Numbered from the stretch's first letter, positions 48,504 through 61,173 are shown. The stretch: 64,000 nt of DNA from Epiperipatus broadwayi (GCA_028023455.1 JAQFVV010000003.1:62001-126000); one strand, 5' to 3'. A program made the numbers and translations. Notes: a model not told the origin generated them from the sequence alone.

Positions 48504-50721
48504 TGTAACGAGCACAGACGTTCGTTACATTGTTGTTGTTTTTTATTTATTAAACATGAAAGTAAATTAAAAAGTTCGCATTTAAAAATTTTCTTTTAGA
48601 ATTAAAAATTGAAATTAAATATCATCTTAAACTCTTATATATTAAATCGCACAGATATAAAAAATTATTAAAATAAAACTGTATTAAAAATAGAAAAGGT
48701 ATTTTAAAAACAAAAACTTAAAAAGATTTGGAGATAAAATTATATCTTTAAATTTATCTTTAAATATATCTTTGATTTGGAAAACAGGTTAATTAATCAG
48801 AAATGGAAATGATAAATTTAATTAGTCAAATGTAAACCAGCCTTGGGCATTTAAATGTAAAAATACCGGTCAGATAGGAAAACAATAGAAACTGTTAGCA
48901 AATAAGAAGAAATCCCTATGGAATCGGACCGCAGCGAAAGGACCATCGCATCGGTGACGTAATGTAAATTCAATCCTTCACATTAATATAAAAGGAAAAT
49001 TTGGAAATTATTAATCAGTGACTAGTGAATGATTATTACGATGTGAGAGAGATGTGTTAGTGCGGAAGTGAAGGAGAAGGGATTGAAAAAAGACGCACGA
49101 TTCAATCCCTTCAGCTTTGCTAAGAAAGAAAAAGAAATGAACTATCGTTTCCTACATTGAGGACCAATTAAACTAAAAAAACCTCCGAATGAATAAATAA
49201 AACAACGGCTAAATGGATACCAATCTTAGGACGGCGTGGGAATTCACGTTCATGGCAAGCAACGGATAAAGATGAACTTTTTAAACCGTAAGAACTTTAT
49301 AAATAATGAACATTAAATTAAAATTTTCCATATTTAAATGATTGCAATATTATCCTATCTGACCAACTTAATTTATTAATAATGTTATTTGATGTATTTT
49401 TTATTTATTTATTTAAAATCATTTCCATTTATTTAATTTTGTTCTTTAAGTTTTATTATGATTTCTGTTTTCCGTTAAGTTAAATTATATAAATGTTAAA
49501 CTTAAGTCGGGCGTGAATGGCTGTATAGATTTGTAAAGTTATATTAGGGGAGGGTAATCTTAGGTTATTTGTTTCGTGGTTAAATTGGGTCAATGGATTG
49601 GATATATTGGTGTGATTAGTAGATGTAATATTGATTCGCTACGGGCAGAATCGCTTCATACGCCGCACACTTCCGTTTGCCTATGGAAGGAATTATAAGT
49701 CGGATACCGCAGTTCCTTTCTATGGAGTTTTTTGTTTTATTGCTCTTCTTTAGAGATAGATGTAATATTCCTATCTCATAAGAGGCAATTTCTTCTTTTA
49801 ACCTTTTGTGCTGTCGTATTTTATTACATTGAATACATCGATATATCAGATGAATTGATGCCAGTTTGACTACGAATTTTAGCCTAAGGTTAAATAGGGA
49901 TAGAATGTTTATTTTCAAAAGCAAATTTATGTGGTCTATTCATACTCGATCCTAAATAAAAATGCATTAAATTTAAGTTGTTTATAGACGCTTGCATGGA
50001 TTGTTTATTGGTTAACTATGTTTTGCGTTTCCATATTTGATCAAAATATATAGACATTCGATAAATAATGATACCTTACGGTGAGTATCTAAAATGTATT
50101 TATTCGGATGTCTTTTAAGTTATTGGTGACAATGCAAGTATCTTATGGTGAATACTATTGGGTTACGTATAAATTTCCCTCCGCAATTGTCAGTAATCAA
50201 TGATTTTATATTTTGATCGTTTATGTTTATTTTGAAATGTTTTTAACCGTGTAATCTATGTAACCGATCTATAGCAACATATTAAAACAAGCTTCTATAA
50301 TCCCATCTGTGCGAACTTAATTAAAATGTAAAATTAGAATATAATAGTAATTAAATGTAAATTAAAGTCAAAAATCAAAGTTAAAAAGAATGTTAAAAAT
50401 TAAAATGTAAAACTAATACTAAAATAATTTTAAATCTTATATATATGTGCATAAATAAATGTTTGTATGTTAATTACTGGCAGTGGCTTATTTTATTCCT
50501 TTTTTTATATATACTCTTAGATTATCTTATTAAATCTCTGCTATTCCACTGAGCTAGTGACATGGGCTAACGACCGGAATCAAAATTTAAAAAAAAAAAA
50601 AAAATTTTTTTTTTTTTTTGACTTACGTATCTGCCTACTTTATAAATTTTTCTAGGTTCAAATGCCTAGATGGCGCCCCGTAGTGCAGATTACTTAAGTC
50701 GCATTTTTCCGGATCGTTACA
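48504..50721. mobile_element. Solo LTR of an LTR retrotransposon, copy 2 (2218 bp)
   Basis: The same element as 4356-6581, in the same orientation, with TGTAACGA...TCGTTACA ends. It is flanked on both sides by ATAG (48500-48503 and 50722-50725), a clear 4-bp target-site duplication. That duplication shows this LTR is a complete independent insertion reduced to one LTR. Long stretches are identical to copy 1; the main differences lie at about 49023-49140 (around the hairpin) and 49290-49370. The minus-strand ORF at 49616-49924 shares only IGILHLS with copy 1's ORF and then changes frame, so the LTR is not protein-coding in that direction. No gag or pol nearby. Confidence 0.92.
49076..49112. 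other. Covarying hairpin inside LTR copy 2
   Basis: GAAGGGATTGAA (49076-49087) pairs perfectly with TTCAATCCCTTC (49101-49112) around a loop containing GACGCACG, the same loop core as in copy 1. Compared with copy 1, paired positions change together (A-T to G-C and C-G to A-T). Confidence 0.8.
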
Positions 50722-50725
50722 ATAG

Positions 50726-51273
50726 TAAAATGTCTACCTGTATGTCATTTAGTGCTATAACTTAATTAACAAAATAATAGCCAAAACATCTATTCATTTT
50801 AATTTAAAAATAAAGCAGTGAAAAGGCATATGTGTGTGCTTACATCTTGATTCAAAATTAGTATCAGAGTGCAGTTTCATAATAATCTTTATAGAAACAT
50901 GATAAATACTAGATTTTTTAAAAGAGAAGATAAATATGAATATTAAAAGTTATAAAAAATCATCTATAAAATAAAGATTTCTTAAAATACACATTTACTC
51001 CACTTTGTGAGGACAATTACTTCCCCAAAACTCATCATAAATAAGATGACATAAAAAGCAAAAACATATAATGGTTTTTTACAGAGAAAAATTAGTTCAT
51101 TTCTGCAGATAAATGTTACATCATAAAATGTGATTATTGTATTACCACAGAACTTAATAGTAATTTAAAAAACTTTCTAATGTACCATGTATGCATATAT
51201 CAACTATGCAATGTGTGTATTATTCAGATATGCATTCAAAATATGTATATGTGTAAGATAATACAATTTAAAT
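50726..51273. other. AT-rich non-coding stretch
   Basis: Nothing recognisable between the LTR and the transposase relic. Confidence 0.5.
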
Positions 51274-51860
51274 CTATGTAAAAAAAAAAAACACCATCTT
51301 CTGAATCATCAGTTGGTCTAAAGGTCTAGCATTACTTTTAAAATCCTTTGATGATTTTTGTTTTTGTTGAAGATACATCAGTTGATGGCTTAGGATTTCT
51401 AGAAAAAATGGCTGACTTGCTTCTTTGATTTTCTCTTTGTTTAACATAAGTAAGGTTCTCATTCATAGACAAATCATTTTAGATTGATGCAGCATCCTAC
51501 ATCAGAATAAAATTCTTTGAATTTCTGCTCATGATCTCATGATATGAAATCAGTTACTTCATTTCATTGATGTCTAGATATTCTCTGCAGGTTTATTTTG
51601 TTTTTTCATTGTCTTTTTTTTTTTTTGCATTCAGTTGTGTTAATTCTTCATTAGTTAATTCTTTCCTGTGTGACGGCAAAATCCCTTCAATGTTGTCATC
51701 ATTAATTTCTTATTGGCATCTTTATTCAAAGTGTAGACAAAATGTTACATTAGTTGTTGAAGTTGGTACATCTTGAAGGTTGCAATGATTCTTTGATCCA
51801 TAGGTTGAGGAAATGATGTGGGATTCAATGGTATTAGTTGCAGTGATGATTCTAATAAAA
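51274..51860 (-). pseudogene. Tigger/pogo-like DDE transposase C-terminal relic
   Basis: The minus strand near 51835-51745 reads PTSFPQPMDQRIIATFK, which corresponds to the hallmark 'PxxTSxxQPMDQGxIxxFK' segment of Tigger/pogo (DDE-1) transposases. Another frame follows with ELTNEELTQLNAKKKKDNEK (about 51660-51600), resembling the 'ELTxEDLxEL' stretch downstream in these proteins. A last open piece at 51462-51274 could be the decayed C terminus. Such enzymes cut and paste DNA between terminal inverted repeats at TA sites. Stops and at least two frameshifts are present, and the upstream catalytic domain is not recognisable. I saw no terminal inverted repeats. Confidence 0.6.
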
Positions 51861-52638
51861 ACATATGTAATTGTAAAATTTAAAAAAAAATCATTAGAAA
51901 AAAAGTGTTGTTTTTACTGTGCAAATGTACAGAAAAATGGACTGAGAAAGGGAGCTCATGGTTGACAAGTTCTTGTGTTCTTTTGGCAATTGTACTGAAA
52001 AAAACAAATCTATACTGAAGTTTCATTTTTTTAAATTCATAGTCTTATATTATTTATATGAAATTATTTAGAATTATAAATGCAATGTTTAATAATATCT
52101 CATTTAATAGTATTCTTATGACCAATAAAGTTTGTTATTTAGCAATAGTGTAAATGTAGCCAAATATAGAACTCTACTTTACCAAAGCCTAATCATGAAA
52201 TTCTGATATATTAAAAAAGTACTTAATGCCTTCTGTATTTGCATATTGCAATCAGTATTTAAGACGTTTTTTTACAGTATGTACTATGTGGTTCTTAATA
52301 AACAGCACTTTATATACAAATATACTATCTGTAGTCTTTTATGAAATGTCACATTTTGTTACACATAATAGCCACATAAATACAATGACCTAGAAATTTT
52401 TTGAATAAGACAGTACATTTTAATGGTGGAAATACAGGTCATTTAATTAGAAATTAAAAGCATGAAGCTTTTTAAATTTATTTGTATAGCATTTTCATTA
52501 TGTACAATTTATTATCAAAGGTGTAATGTATAAAAGAATTTCCCTCATTTCTTTTTCATTTTTACTGAATATGTTTATGATAATAGCAGATTTGATATGA
52601 CTGAAATTAGCATTTATAAAAGTTTTAATTTAAAATTG
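51861..52638. other. AT-rich non-coding stretch
   Basis: Nothing recognisable. Confidence 0.5.
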
Positions 52639-52699
52639 CAGAGGCTAAACTTTCCATACAGTAGTGCCACTCAGTGCAGTATGGAGAGTTTAGCCTCTG
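52639..52699. repeat. Mini-hairpin made of family A foldback ends
   Basis: A 21-base arm at 52639-52659 ('agaggctaaactttcc' inside it) is the reverse complement, with one mismatch, of 52679-52699. Between them lies 'agtagtgccactcagtgca'. The block 'ccatacagtagtgccactca' is identical to the terminal sequence of the 28979-29461 foldback, so this looks like that element with almost everything between its ends removed. Confidence 0.85.
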
Positions 52700-52830
52700 T
52701 GTAAACAGCTTATGTAAGCATAAAGAATGGTGATCATGTGATGTTTAATGGTTTAATAAAATTGTTTGACTGAATATATTAACTAATAGGAATAAGTACG
52801 TATTGTAAATTTAATTATTAAAAATGTGAC

Positions 52831-53420
52831 CAAAATTTAATTTATTTTTAGTTTTATATTGAATGAATTTTGTATTTTTTTTGTTATTATAATTTTTTAC
52901 ATTTGTGATAATGTCATCATTGTCTTGGATATGTCTGAAACAAATTATAAAATTATGATATAAAATTTAGTAAGAAAATATTATTTTTAATTCAGATTTA
53001 GTAACTTTTGATCATATAAAGTTGATTATTAATTGTGTAACTCATTAAATCCTTTCCTTCTCTCCCCCCTTTTTATTGTTGAAAATAATTTAGATTTAAG
53101 ATGATGTCAGTTTTAATTTGACTGAAAAGTTTTTATTCCAAATTAGTTGACTAAATATTCTAGGCAATATAGTATTAAAATTAATTATTAATAATATAGT
53201 ATATGACCAAAATTTATTAGTAGTTTTATGCATAATGAAATGTGTATTTATTTTTTCAGCACAATATCTTTTTATATTTACCATAATGTTCCTTTTGATT
53301 TGATATGACTGGAACAAATTACGACATTATGATTTAAAATTAAGCAAATACTATACAATAAATTATATTTTACACTTATATTTGGTAAATTTGATCATAT
53401 AAAGTTGATTATTAAATGTA
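52831..53420. repeat. Diverged tandem duplication, about 375-bp spacing
   Basis: Two halves share ordered blocks: 'gaccaaaattta' (about 52828 and 53206), 'gatatgtctgaaacaaatta' versus 'gatatgactggaacaaatta' (52928 and 53302), and 'tgatcatataaagttgatta' (about 53009 and 53391). No coding. Confidence 0.65.
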
Positions 53421-54594
53421 TAATGAACAAAATATTTTTTTTAAAATAACTTGCAATTATGGTAACTAATTTTACAATTACGATGAGTGTAATTTTTGCT
53501 GCAAGCAAAATATCATTAGTAAGAATTTTAAACTATAAAAATGAGTAAATATACAATTTATAAGCTAATGTACTTATTTTAAAATATAATAATACTGTTG
53601 ATTTGCATCAAAATAGGTTTCCGATTACTCAATGAATTAAATGAAATGCATTTTTTTAACTTTTGTACTATATGTCATTAATAAATGTAGTGATTGTGTT
53701 GTGAGGACATTGAATAAAAATCAAATAGAATACTGTACATTAATCATATTTTGATTTTATAATCAAAATACTATGTATTTTAATATTGTATATTGTACTG
53801 TGTATAAAGAATAAACTCTATATTGTACATTTTTAGCATGAATGCCATCATTTTTTTTTTGGATGACATAAATTTACTATCTTATGACATCATAAATCTT
53901 ACAAAATGGCAGCCATTTTCAAGATAATAATTTTAATAAAAAATTCAATTTTTTTTTATTATTGCTATAGTGAATAATTAATTTTAAATCAAAATACTAT
54001 GCACAAATTGATGATGATTGCCATGACAAATTTTTGCATATAAAATTCCAGCACTAAACAAAATATAAGGGTAATTTTTTTACATTTTATAAATTCTTAC
54101 CTACAGTTTATTCTTATATATCAATCCCTTTACAAGATTTGACTGAACTCTCAAATCTATTATTTATTTTTCAAATGACATCTCTTGCAGTTTTTGTAAT
54201 ATTATGCTTTTTTTTTTTTACTGCTGATTAACATTTATCTTTATATTTTTATGACTTCTTCAATATCTAATACCTTGTGAAAAACCAATATATTCTTTAC
54301 AGTTAAATCACTTTCTAAAGTCTTGATTTATCAGGTAATGGTAGTTTTTCCCTCAGGATTTTATAGGTTTAGTTGGATGTCATGTCTTCAGTCTTATTGT
54401 AGGGTTACACATCTGGGAGAAAATAATTCACTAAGTAAGTGGCCATTGCTAATCATTTTGATATTTTTATCCACTCATTGAGGTATAGCATATTGTGAAA
54501 TATATGTGAAGTATAATACAAATACTTATATTTCTATTTGCGGCAGCAATTAAATATCTTATTGTTGACTTGACTTCAGTTTGGTAAACACTAG
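53421..54594. other. AT-rich non-coding stretch
   Basis: Nothing recognisable. Confidence 0.5.
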
Positions 54595-56170
54595 GAATTC
54601 ATTATCATCTTCAACCATTATCAATCCACTGCAGGATGAAAGTCTCTCCAAGTTTAATCCATCTTCTCTGATATTTAGCTTCTCTTCTTCACACCACCCC
54701 TCCACATTTTCTTATTTCATCCACCCATCTCACGTGTTGTCTCTTTCTGGGTCTTTTACAATCTCTTGGAATTCAGTTTAAAATTTCAATTGTCATCTAT
54801 TATCATCTCCTCTAGCAATATGTCTAGCCCAACTCCACTTTAATCTTTTAATTTTTTCAATGAGGTCAGTAACACCTGTTTGTTCTCTTACCCTGACATT
54901 GTGTTTTTAATCTCTTCTTGTTACTCCCAACATACATCTCTCCATACTTCTTTGAGTGGTCTGAAGTCTCTGTATTGCTCTTCTATTAAGTGTCCAAGTC
55001 TCAGATCCATAAGTAAGAACTAGTAAAACACATTTGTTAAAAACCTTCCTTTTCAAACACATAGGCATATTTCCTTTTAGTATCAAGTTATTTCTACCAA
55101 AAGCACTCCAACCAAGTTTAATTCTATGATTAATTTCCTCCATTATGTTTCCATCTGTATTAATAATCTGACCAAGGTATTTGTAACTGTTAACTTCTTC
55201 TAATTCATCATAATCAATCTTTATTTTCATATTTTGAGCAAATCGATTAAACATTACTTTAGTCTTTTTAACATTTATCTTTAGTCCTACTTTCCTACTT
55301 TTATCTGATAACTCCTGCAACATTTCCTGCAGCTCTGAAGCATTATTTGCAAAAACAACTACATCATCTGTGAAATCTAAATGACTTAAATAATCTCCAT
55401 TTACTTTCACTCCTTTAGCTTCCCATTTTAATCCACAAAATACTTCTTGCAGCACTGCTGTAAAAAGTTTTGGAGATATGGAGTCACCCTGTCTTACACT
55501 CTTTTCAATGTTGATTTTCATACTATCATTATGTAATCTAATTGTTGCTATTGCATTTTTCTAAATATTCTTTAAAATGTGATAATATCCTGGATCTACA
55601 CCTTGATGATTCAATGCTTTAATCACTGAAGAAATGTTTATAGAATCAAATGCCTTTTCATAATCTACAAATCCAAAACATAATGACAACTCATATTCAT
55701 CTGTACTTTCTATAACTTCTCTCAATACCTGGATATGATCTACTGCACTAAAACCACTTTTAAATCCAGCTTGTTTTCTTGGTTGGTGGAAATCCAGTGT
55801 CTTCTGTAGACGAGTTGTATTTATCTTGGTAAAAACTTTATATAAAACTGATAAAAGGCTGATAGGTCTGTAATTTCTAATATCTTCTTTATCACCTTTT
55901 TTTTAAATATTAATATTATTACTGCATTCTTCCAATCATCTGGTACATCTTTATCATTTAGACATTTGGTATATAACTTTGCTAAAAAAAATTCTATTTC
56001 TTCACCTGCTTCTTTTAATACATCAATTATATTTCCATCATTACCTGGAGCCTTTCTTTTCTTCATACATTTAATTGCATGTCTCTCTTCTTTATTTAAG
56101 ATTCTGGGCAATTCAGAAGATGTAATTATGCACTCTTTTTTCCTGATTTCTGTCTATAACTTTTCATCTC
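54595..56170 (-). mobile_element. RTE-type non-LTR retrotransposon, 5'-truncated, RT largely readable
   Basis: Minus-strand reading order: KAPGNDG (about 56050); a frame break at an A(8) run (plus-strand T run about 55899-55906); YRPISLLSVLYKVFTKI; QAGFKSG; FVDYEKAFDS, with the motif-A aspartate; an in-frame TAG at 55563-55561; VRQGDSISPKLF; FTDDVVVF, the catalytic Asp pair with Thr in place of Ala; YKYLGQ; ETWTLN; RSMERCMLGVTRRD; then TAA. Beyond that the frame continues (LKWSWARHIARGDDNR), with further stops and one frameshift, to WIPRDCKRP, QHVRWVDEIRK and a final TGA at 54613-54611. A short AGATGATAATGA-type tail follows, as in RTE elements. The endonuclease half is missing (5' truncation near 56170). 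It is a dead copy of an enzyme that reverse-transcribes its own RNA at chromosomal nicks. Few disabling changes imply fairly recent insertion. Confidence 0.88.
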
Positions 56171-57149
56171 TGTAAATGGAGCATGATGACATGTAAATTA
56201 GTTGGTTAAATATATAAAAGATCTTGATTGGAATAAATAGACTACAGCTGTAATTTGGAAAGTATGTTATTTATTTTAATCTGGTAATTGCCTTTTTTGT
56301 ATGTAATTAATTTTAGATAAATAAATCTATTATTTTCTTTTAATTGAATTAAATTAAATTAATATGAATCCAAATATTTTGTAATGTAACTTTGTAAATT
56401 ATTAATATAATAAAAGTACTTATAAAATTGTTTTATTTATTTATTTTTCTATATACTTGATATCAGAAATATTAAAATTTGATTGTATTCTGCTACAGAA
56501 TAGTTTCTCTTTCAGTTTCTTTCTTTCATTTCTAAAATAGTATCTTCTCAAATAAAAATAAATATCGTTTATTTATATTAACTTTGTTTATTTTTTTAAA
56601 AGTGATCCTTAAATAATGACTAAAAGGTAGCAATAAAGTGAAAATAACTTTCACTTTGTAAACTTGCTATGAAAAACAATATCTTCTGGATTATATGTAT
56701 AATATTTAAATAGAAATGAAGTTACTATGTTTGATGTGACAATTGGTTATCTGTTATTATAGTTAAACAAGAACAGATGAAGCTAAAACTCATTTGTGCA
56801 GAGATTGATCAACTTTTTTCTTCAATAAATAAATATTATGTAATTCATAGATGTCACTTTAAAGATTTGATATGATATTATATATATATTGAAATATGAT
56901 GAGAATTTTCCATGTAATCTAAAAAAGCTGAAAATGGAAGCTGAAATCATATGATCTAGTAATAAGAGTAACATTTATATAAATATTTTAATAGTTATAT
57001 AAGTAGTAATTCAGATATAACTATTTTATGAATAACAATTTCATGAGTAATAAATATAACAATTTTTTAGAATTTTATAAATAATTCACCCCCCCCTCCC
57101 AAGTTGTAAATATTAATTTAATGATTTTCATGGATTTATAGGTTAAACA
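56171..57149. other. AT-rich non-coding stretch
   Basis: The segment near 56845 ('cagatgtcac' type) weakly resembles 47800. Nothing else. Confidence 0.45.
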
Positions 57150-57860
57150 TTAAAATATAATAAAAAATTTACCATATAATAATCTAGATAAAATTTCAGT
57201 TATGATGTAACTAGGCAATAAGAAATTAAAACTAAAAATGCAAATTGAAATGATATGATTTAATAATAACAAAATATTTGTTTGACTTATGTAAAATTTC
57301 TGGAAAAGATGTTTAATTATTTGCAAATATTCAGAATTGTTATATTTCAAAATTTTACACACATATATAAAGTATTTATGTCTGATTTACTATTCTTATA
57401 ATAGCCAGAGCTAAAAGTGGTCCACTTTTAGTTTAACATAAATCAGAGATATACTTTTGCTATTATTAGCTTCTATGTTTTTAATTTGCATTTTGAGTTT
57501 TAATTAGTTGTTGACTAAATACACTGTATTTGAAATTTTATGTAGATAATTACATAGAAAAATATCCTTTATATTTCAGTAATTACAACTAGAAAACTAT
57601 GAAAATTTTTTAAATAATGTATACAACTCTTTGTGGAAATGCTTGATCACTTGTAAAAAGTCAGAGAATTTATTATATTTTAAATTTTCATTCATATAAA
57701 GAAACTATCTTTTATAACAGCTAGAACATTAAGCTAAAAATAGTCAGCTTTTAGTTTAATGTAATTCAGTCAAATACTACGTTATTTACTAAAAACATGG
57801 TTTTAGCTTTCATTTCCAGTTTTTATTAATTGTTGCCTGGTTAGAAATTAATGTAGATTA
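57150..57860. repeat. Old tandem and inverted repeat with a conserved palindrome
   Basis: CTAAAAGTGG-t-CCACTTTTAG lies at about 57411-57431, and CTAAAAATAGTCAGCTTTTAG cut by one base lies at about 57734-57754. Each is preceded by 'ttataatagccaga' or 'ttataacagctaga' and followed by 'tttaa(c/t)(a/g)ta' and 'ttaattagttgttg'-like blocks, so two diverged units of about 320-330 bp can be traced. A reverse-oriented echo lies at about 57195-57270 ('aactaggcaataagaaatta' facing 'tgttgcctggttagaaatta'). Confidence 0.5.
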
Positions 57861-60800
57861 TTATATTAAAAATAATATATATTATAAAAAATGTTTTCAG
57901 GAGCAACCATGTTTATGTTGGTATATTTACTTTATTATTATTTTATTAAACTTGGTTGCTTTCAATGTTTTATAAAACATCTCTTACCCATGAGAACATT
58001 CATCATTCATATATAATTAAAAAAATAGAATTAATTGTATAATTTTCAATAAATAAATAAATAATAATATTCAAGATGGAATCATCCCTAACTTAGATAT
58101 AATTGTTTTTATAAAATTGTCTAAAAACAAAAACTTATAATTTTGATTTTAATCCACAGATTACAATTCCTTTATCATATATTATAGTCTAATGGCATGG
58201 GTTTAATAAAATTAATTCATAAGCTAAATTGAATTAATTCTAATATAAATTAATTACAGAAATTAACTAAGGCAACGAATTAGCATTTAAATAATCTTAA
58301 ATCAAAATGTGATAAAAAGTTTTTCCCATAAATTTAGACATATCAACAAATATCATTACTCCGATTTTAATTATTAGCAGCTCAAAACAAAGATTAATTA
58401 ACATATTATTCTTTTACCCTTACAAAATTGATAGCTTCAATATTTTAAAGATTTTTAGTTTAAAAAAAAGTTTTTTTTATTTTTAATGGCAATTTTAACC
58501 ACATCATTTGCAAACTACCAAATAAATTTAAAATTATTTCAAGATTTCTGATAGGTACATTAAGAAAAATTACAATTATATCTTAACTCCAGAAATCACT
58601 TCACTCTAGAGCATTTATAATAAAGAATGCAATAATCAATTAAATCTACAAACTAATTTTTGGATATTAAACTTCATCTGTGAAAAGTCCTGGATTGTAG
58701 ACATTTACGTACTTTCTCATTGATACTAATATATAATCTGGAGCTTTATTAGCAGCATTATCTGATAGATTCAAGTAATGCAAACTAGATTATTGATATT
58801 AAAGCATATTTATTATGAAACTAGGGATCCGTGTGATACTTGTTTTTGGTATTTAAAACTACACCCATAGGAGTGCTATCATATATTAATAGCATAAACA
58901 ATAAAAGTGAAACAATTTTTTAAAAACAAAGTATTAAATCTCTTTATAATTTATATCTGGCATTTATAAAATATTTTATGAGAATGATATATTATGTATA
59001 GTTTAAACTGGTAGTACTAATTTGACTTTTATATTTGAGTCATTTTTGTTATACACCTTTACCTCTATTAGTGATGGACCTTTACATGAGACTTCTCCAT
59101 AGCTATTATCATTAATTTGTACCCATTATTTTAATGTACAATCAATTATTTGCTATTAGGATCTTTAAAAAAAAAATCAAATATTTTATAAATAACAATC
59201 ACTATTATTTAAAATGACAACAATTTTGTAAGAGTAATGGCATTTTAAAATAATGACTTCACTAAAGCCATTTTATCTGAAAATAAAATGGTGATGGGAT
59301 TAAAAATGTATAGTGTAATACAGAATTTATTCATTATGTCATGTACAATATTAATTTGATTATAGAATTGAAATATGATTAATGGATTTTATTTGGTTTT
59401 CATATAGTGATTTTGCAAGATAGTCAGTGGTTTTATTTATAATATAATGAAAGTAAAGAAAATTTACACGAATAAAAATTACAAGACCAAAAATATGTCG
59501 GCTTCATTCAGTATAGTAAGTAATCAAGATCATACTTTTATCACATATAACAAAATGTGTAAAATTAGGTAAAATATATTTACTCAAAATTCTTATGAAC
59601 ATTATTTTGCTTGTAGCAAAGATTATATACATATATAAATCATAATGGTAAAATATTACACATTATAATTGTAAATTAATTTGAAAGCAATGATTCCATG
59701 TATTATGGAGTTAATAATTAACTTTATATGATTAAAAGTTATTGAACATAAGTTTAAAACATGATTTATTTGGTCAAATTTAAATCAATAATTTTGTAAC
59801 TTGTTTCCAAAAATGGTGGCTGTTAAAAATATACACCCTTTAGTATTGGCAAAAAAAAAAAAGATTTAGTTATTTAGATAATTAAAATTTCAGCAATCAA
59901 TTGTACTTTACCTTTCTTTATCAAATTTTTATTTAATTTTATTGCATTTATGTAAAATACATACAGTGGTGCCATCAATTATAAAATGAAAGACATAATA
60001 AAATACATCAAAAATAAATTTTAAAATGCATATTGTGCAAATCATTATTATTTTTAAATTTAAAATATACATTATAGTTAGTTCATTTTTTTACATCATA
60101 CTTTATTGTAAAGAATAATGAATTTGAAAATATTCTCTCATGACTTAATAAACAAAATGGCAGCTTGTCATATATATATATGTAATAATATGCTTAGTAA
60201 AATGTTATTTCATTAATTAACATATTTTTTAATTTAAACTTTGATTTCTTTAATCAAATTTTTAGATATTTTGAACTTAAAGTAATGAGTTAATTTTCAT
60301 CATAAAAATTCATTATCTTTGATTATTTATTTACTTAGTGAGATCTTCAATTTATAATGCATTTTGGAGCACCAGTTACTCTTGCTATCTGGGCTAAAGG
60401 TATATTTTTATACTATTTCATTATTTCCTAATGTAGTTCTAAATCTGAGGTACTTAAATTATATTAAGAGCATGGCAGGCATCATCAAACTATCATGATG
60501 ATGATGATCAAATATTATCACTGGTTTATTGAACATAATATCTAACTTTTGTAATTTGTTTCTTGGAAAAAAAAATCTGTATATCTTTCAAAGTACTACA
60601 TAAACTAAATTATATATAAAATGTCGATATATTATGCACTGTTTTATACTGAATATGTAGACTATAAATAAAATGCAGCACAAACATATTAAGTGGAATA
60701 TTCACAATTTTATTTTTATTGCTTATCATATGGCAGTCACTTGGTTGAAAAATCCAGTGACATTCAATCCCAAAATAGTAATGAACAGATGTATAAACAA

Positions 60801-60900
60801 ATCTTACTACAAAAATAATTTTAAAATGCAGAACAGTAATTAACTAAACAGAGATTATATTTTTTACTTTTCTCAGTTGAAAACTGAGACAGAAAACTTT
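57861..60900. other. AT-rich non-coding stretch
   Basis: No gene, RNA or well-bounded repeat is visible. Short TA and (GAT) runs lie near 60171 and 60498. Confidence 0.5.
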
Positions 60901-60904
60901 ATTT

Positions 60905-60958
60905 AGCTGGATTCTACCTCAATCACTAACGACTAAGTTCTCTATATCACTGTTCGTT
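60905..60958 (-). repeat. Old tRNA-like (SINE) fragment
   Basis: The minus strand reads 'acagtgatatagagaactta' and later 'tgaggtagaatccagc' in the B-box position. Confidence 0.35.
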
Positions 60959-61140
60959 TAAATAACAATTTCAAAAGCAGTGCAACTTGATATATCATAA
61001 TAAAATCTGGAATTTAAAGGTATGATGTAAAACCCTGGACAAAGTAAATTTATTCCGTAAACATAGATAGCAACCAATTTTCTTAAGGCGATAGACTAAA
61101 CGTAATCTAATAAGATTATATATATGAGTAGACACATATT

Positions 61141-61171
<31 letters not shown>
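61141..61171. repeat. (CA)n(TA)n microsatellite
   Basis: A run of about 11 CA units passes into a short TA run. The minus-strand frame across it is an artefact. Confidence 0.9.

Positions 61172-61173
<2 letters not shown>

Noticed and set aside
54581-54781. 66-codon plus-strand Ser-rich ORF
   Set aside because: It is antisense to the RTE C-terminal coding sequence, which has clear motifs.
55966-56175. 69-codon plus-strand ORF
   Set aside because: Antisense to the RTE reverse-transcriptase KAPGNDG region.
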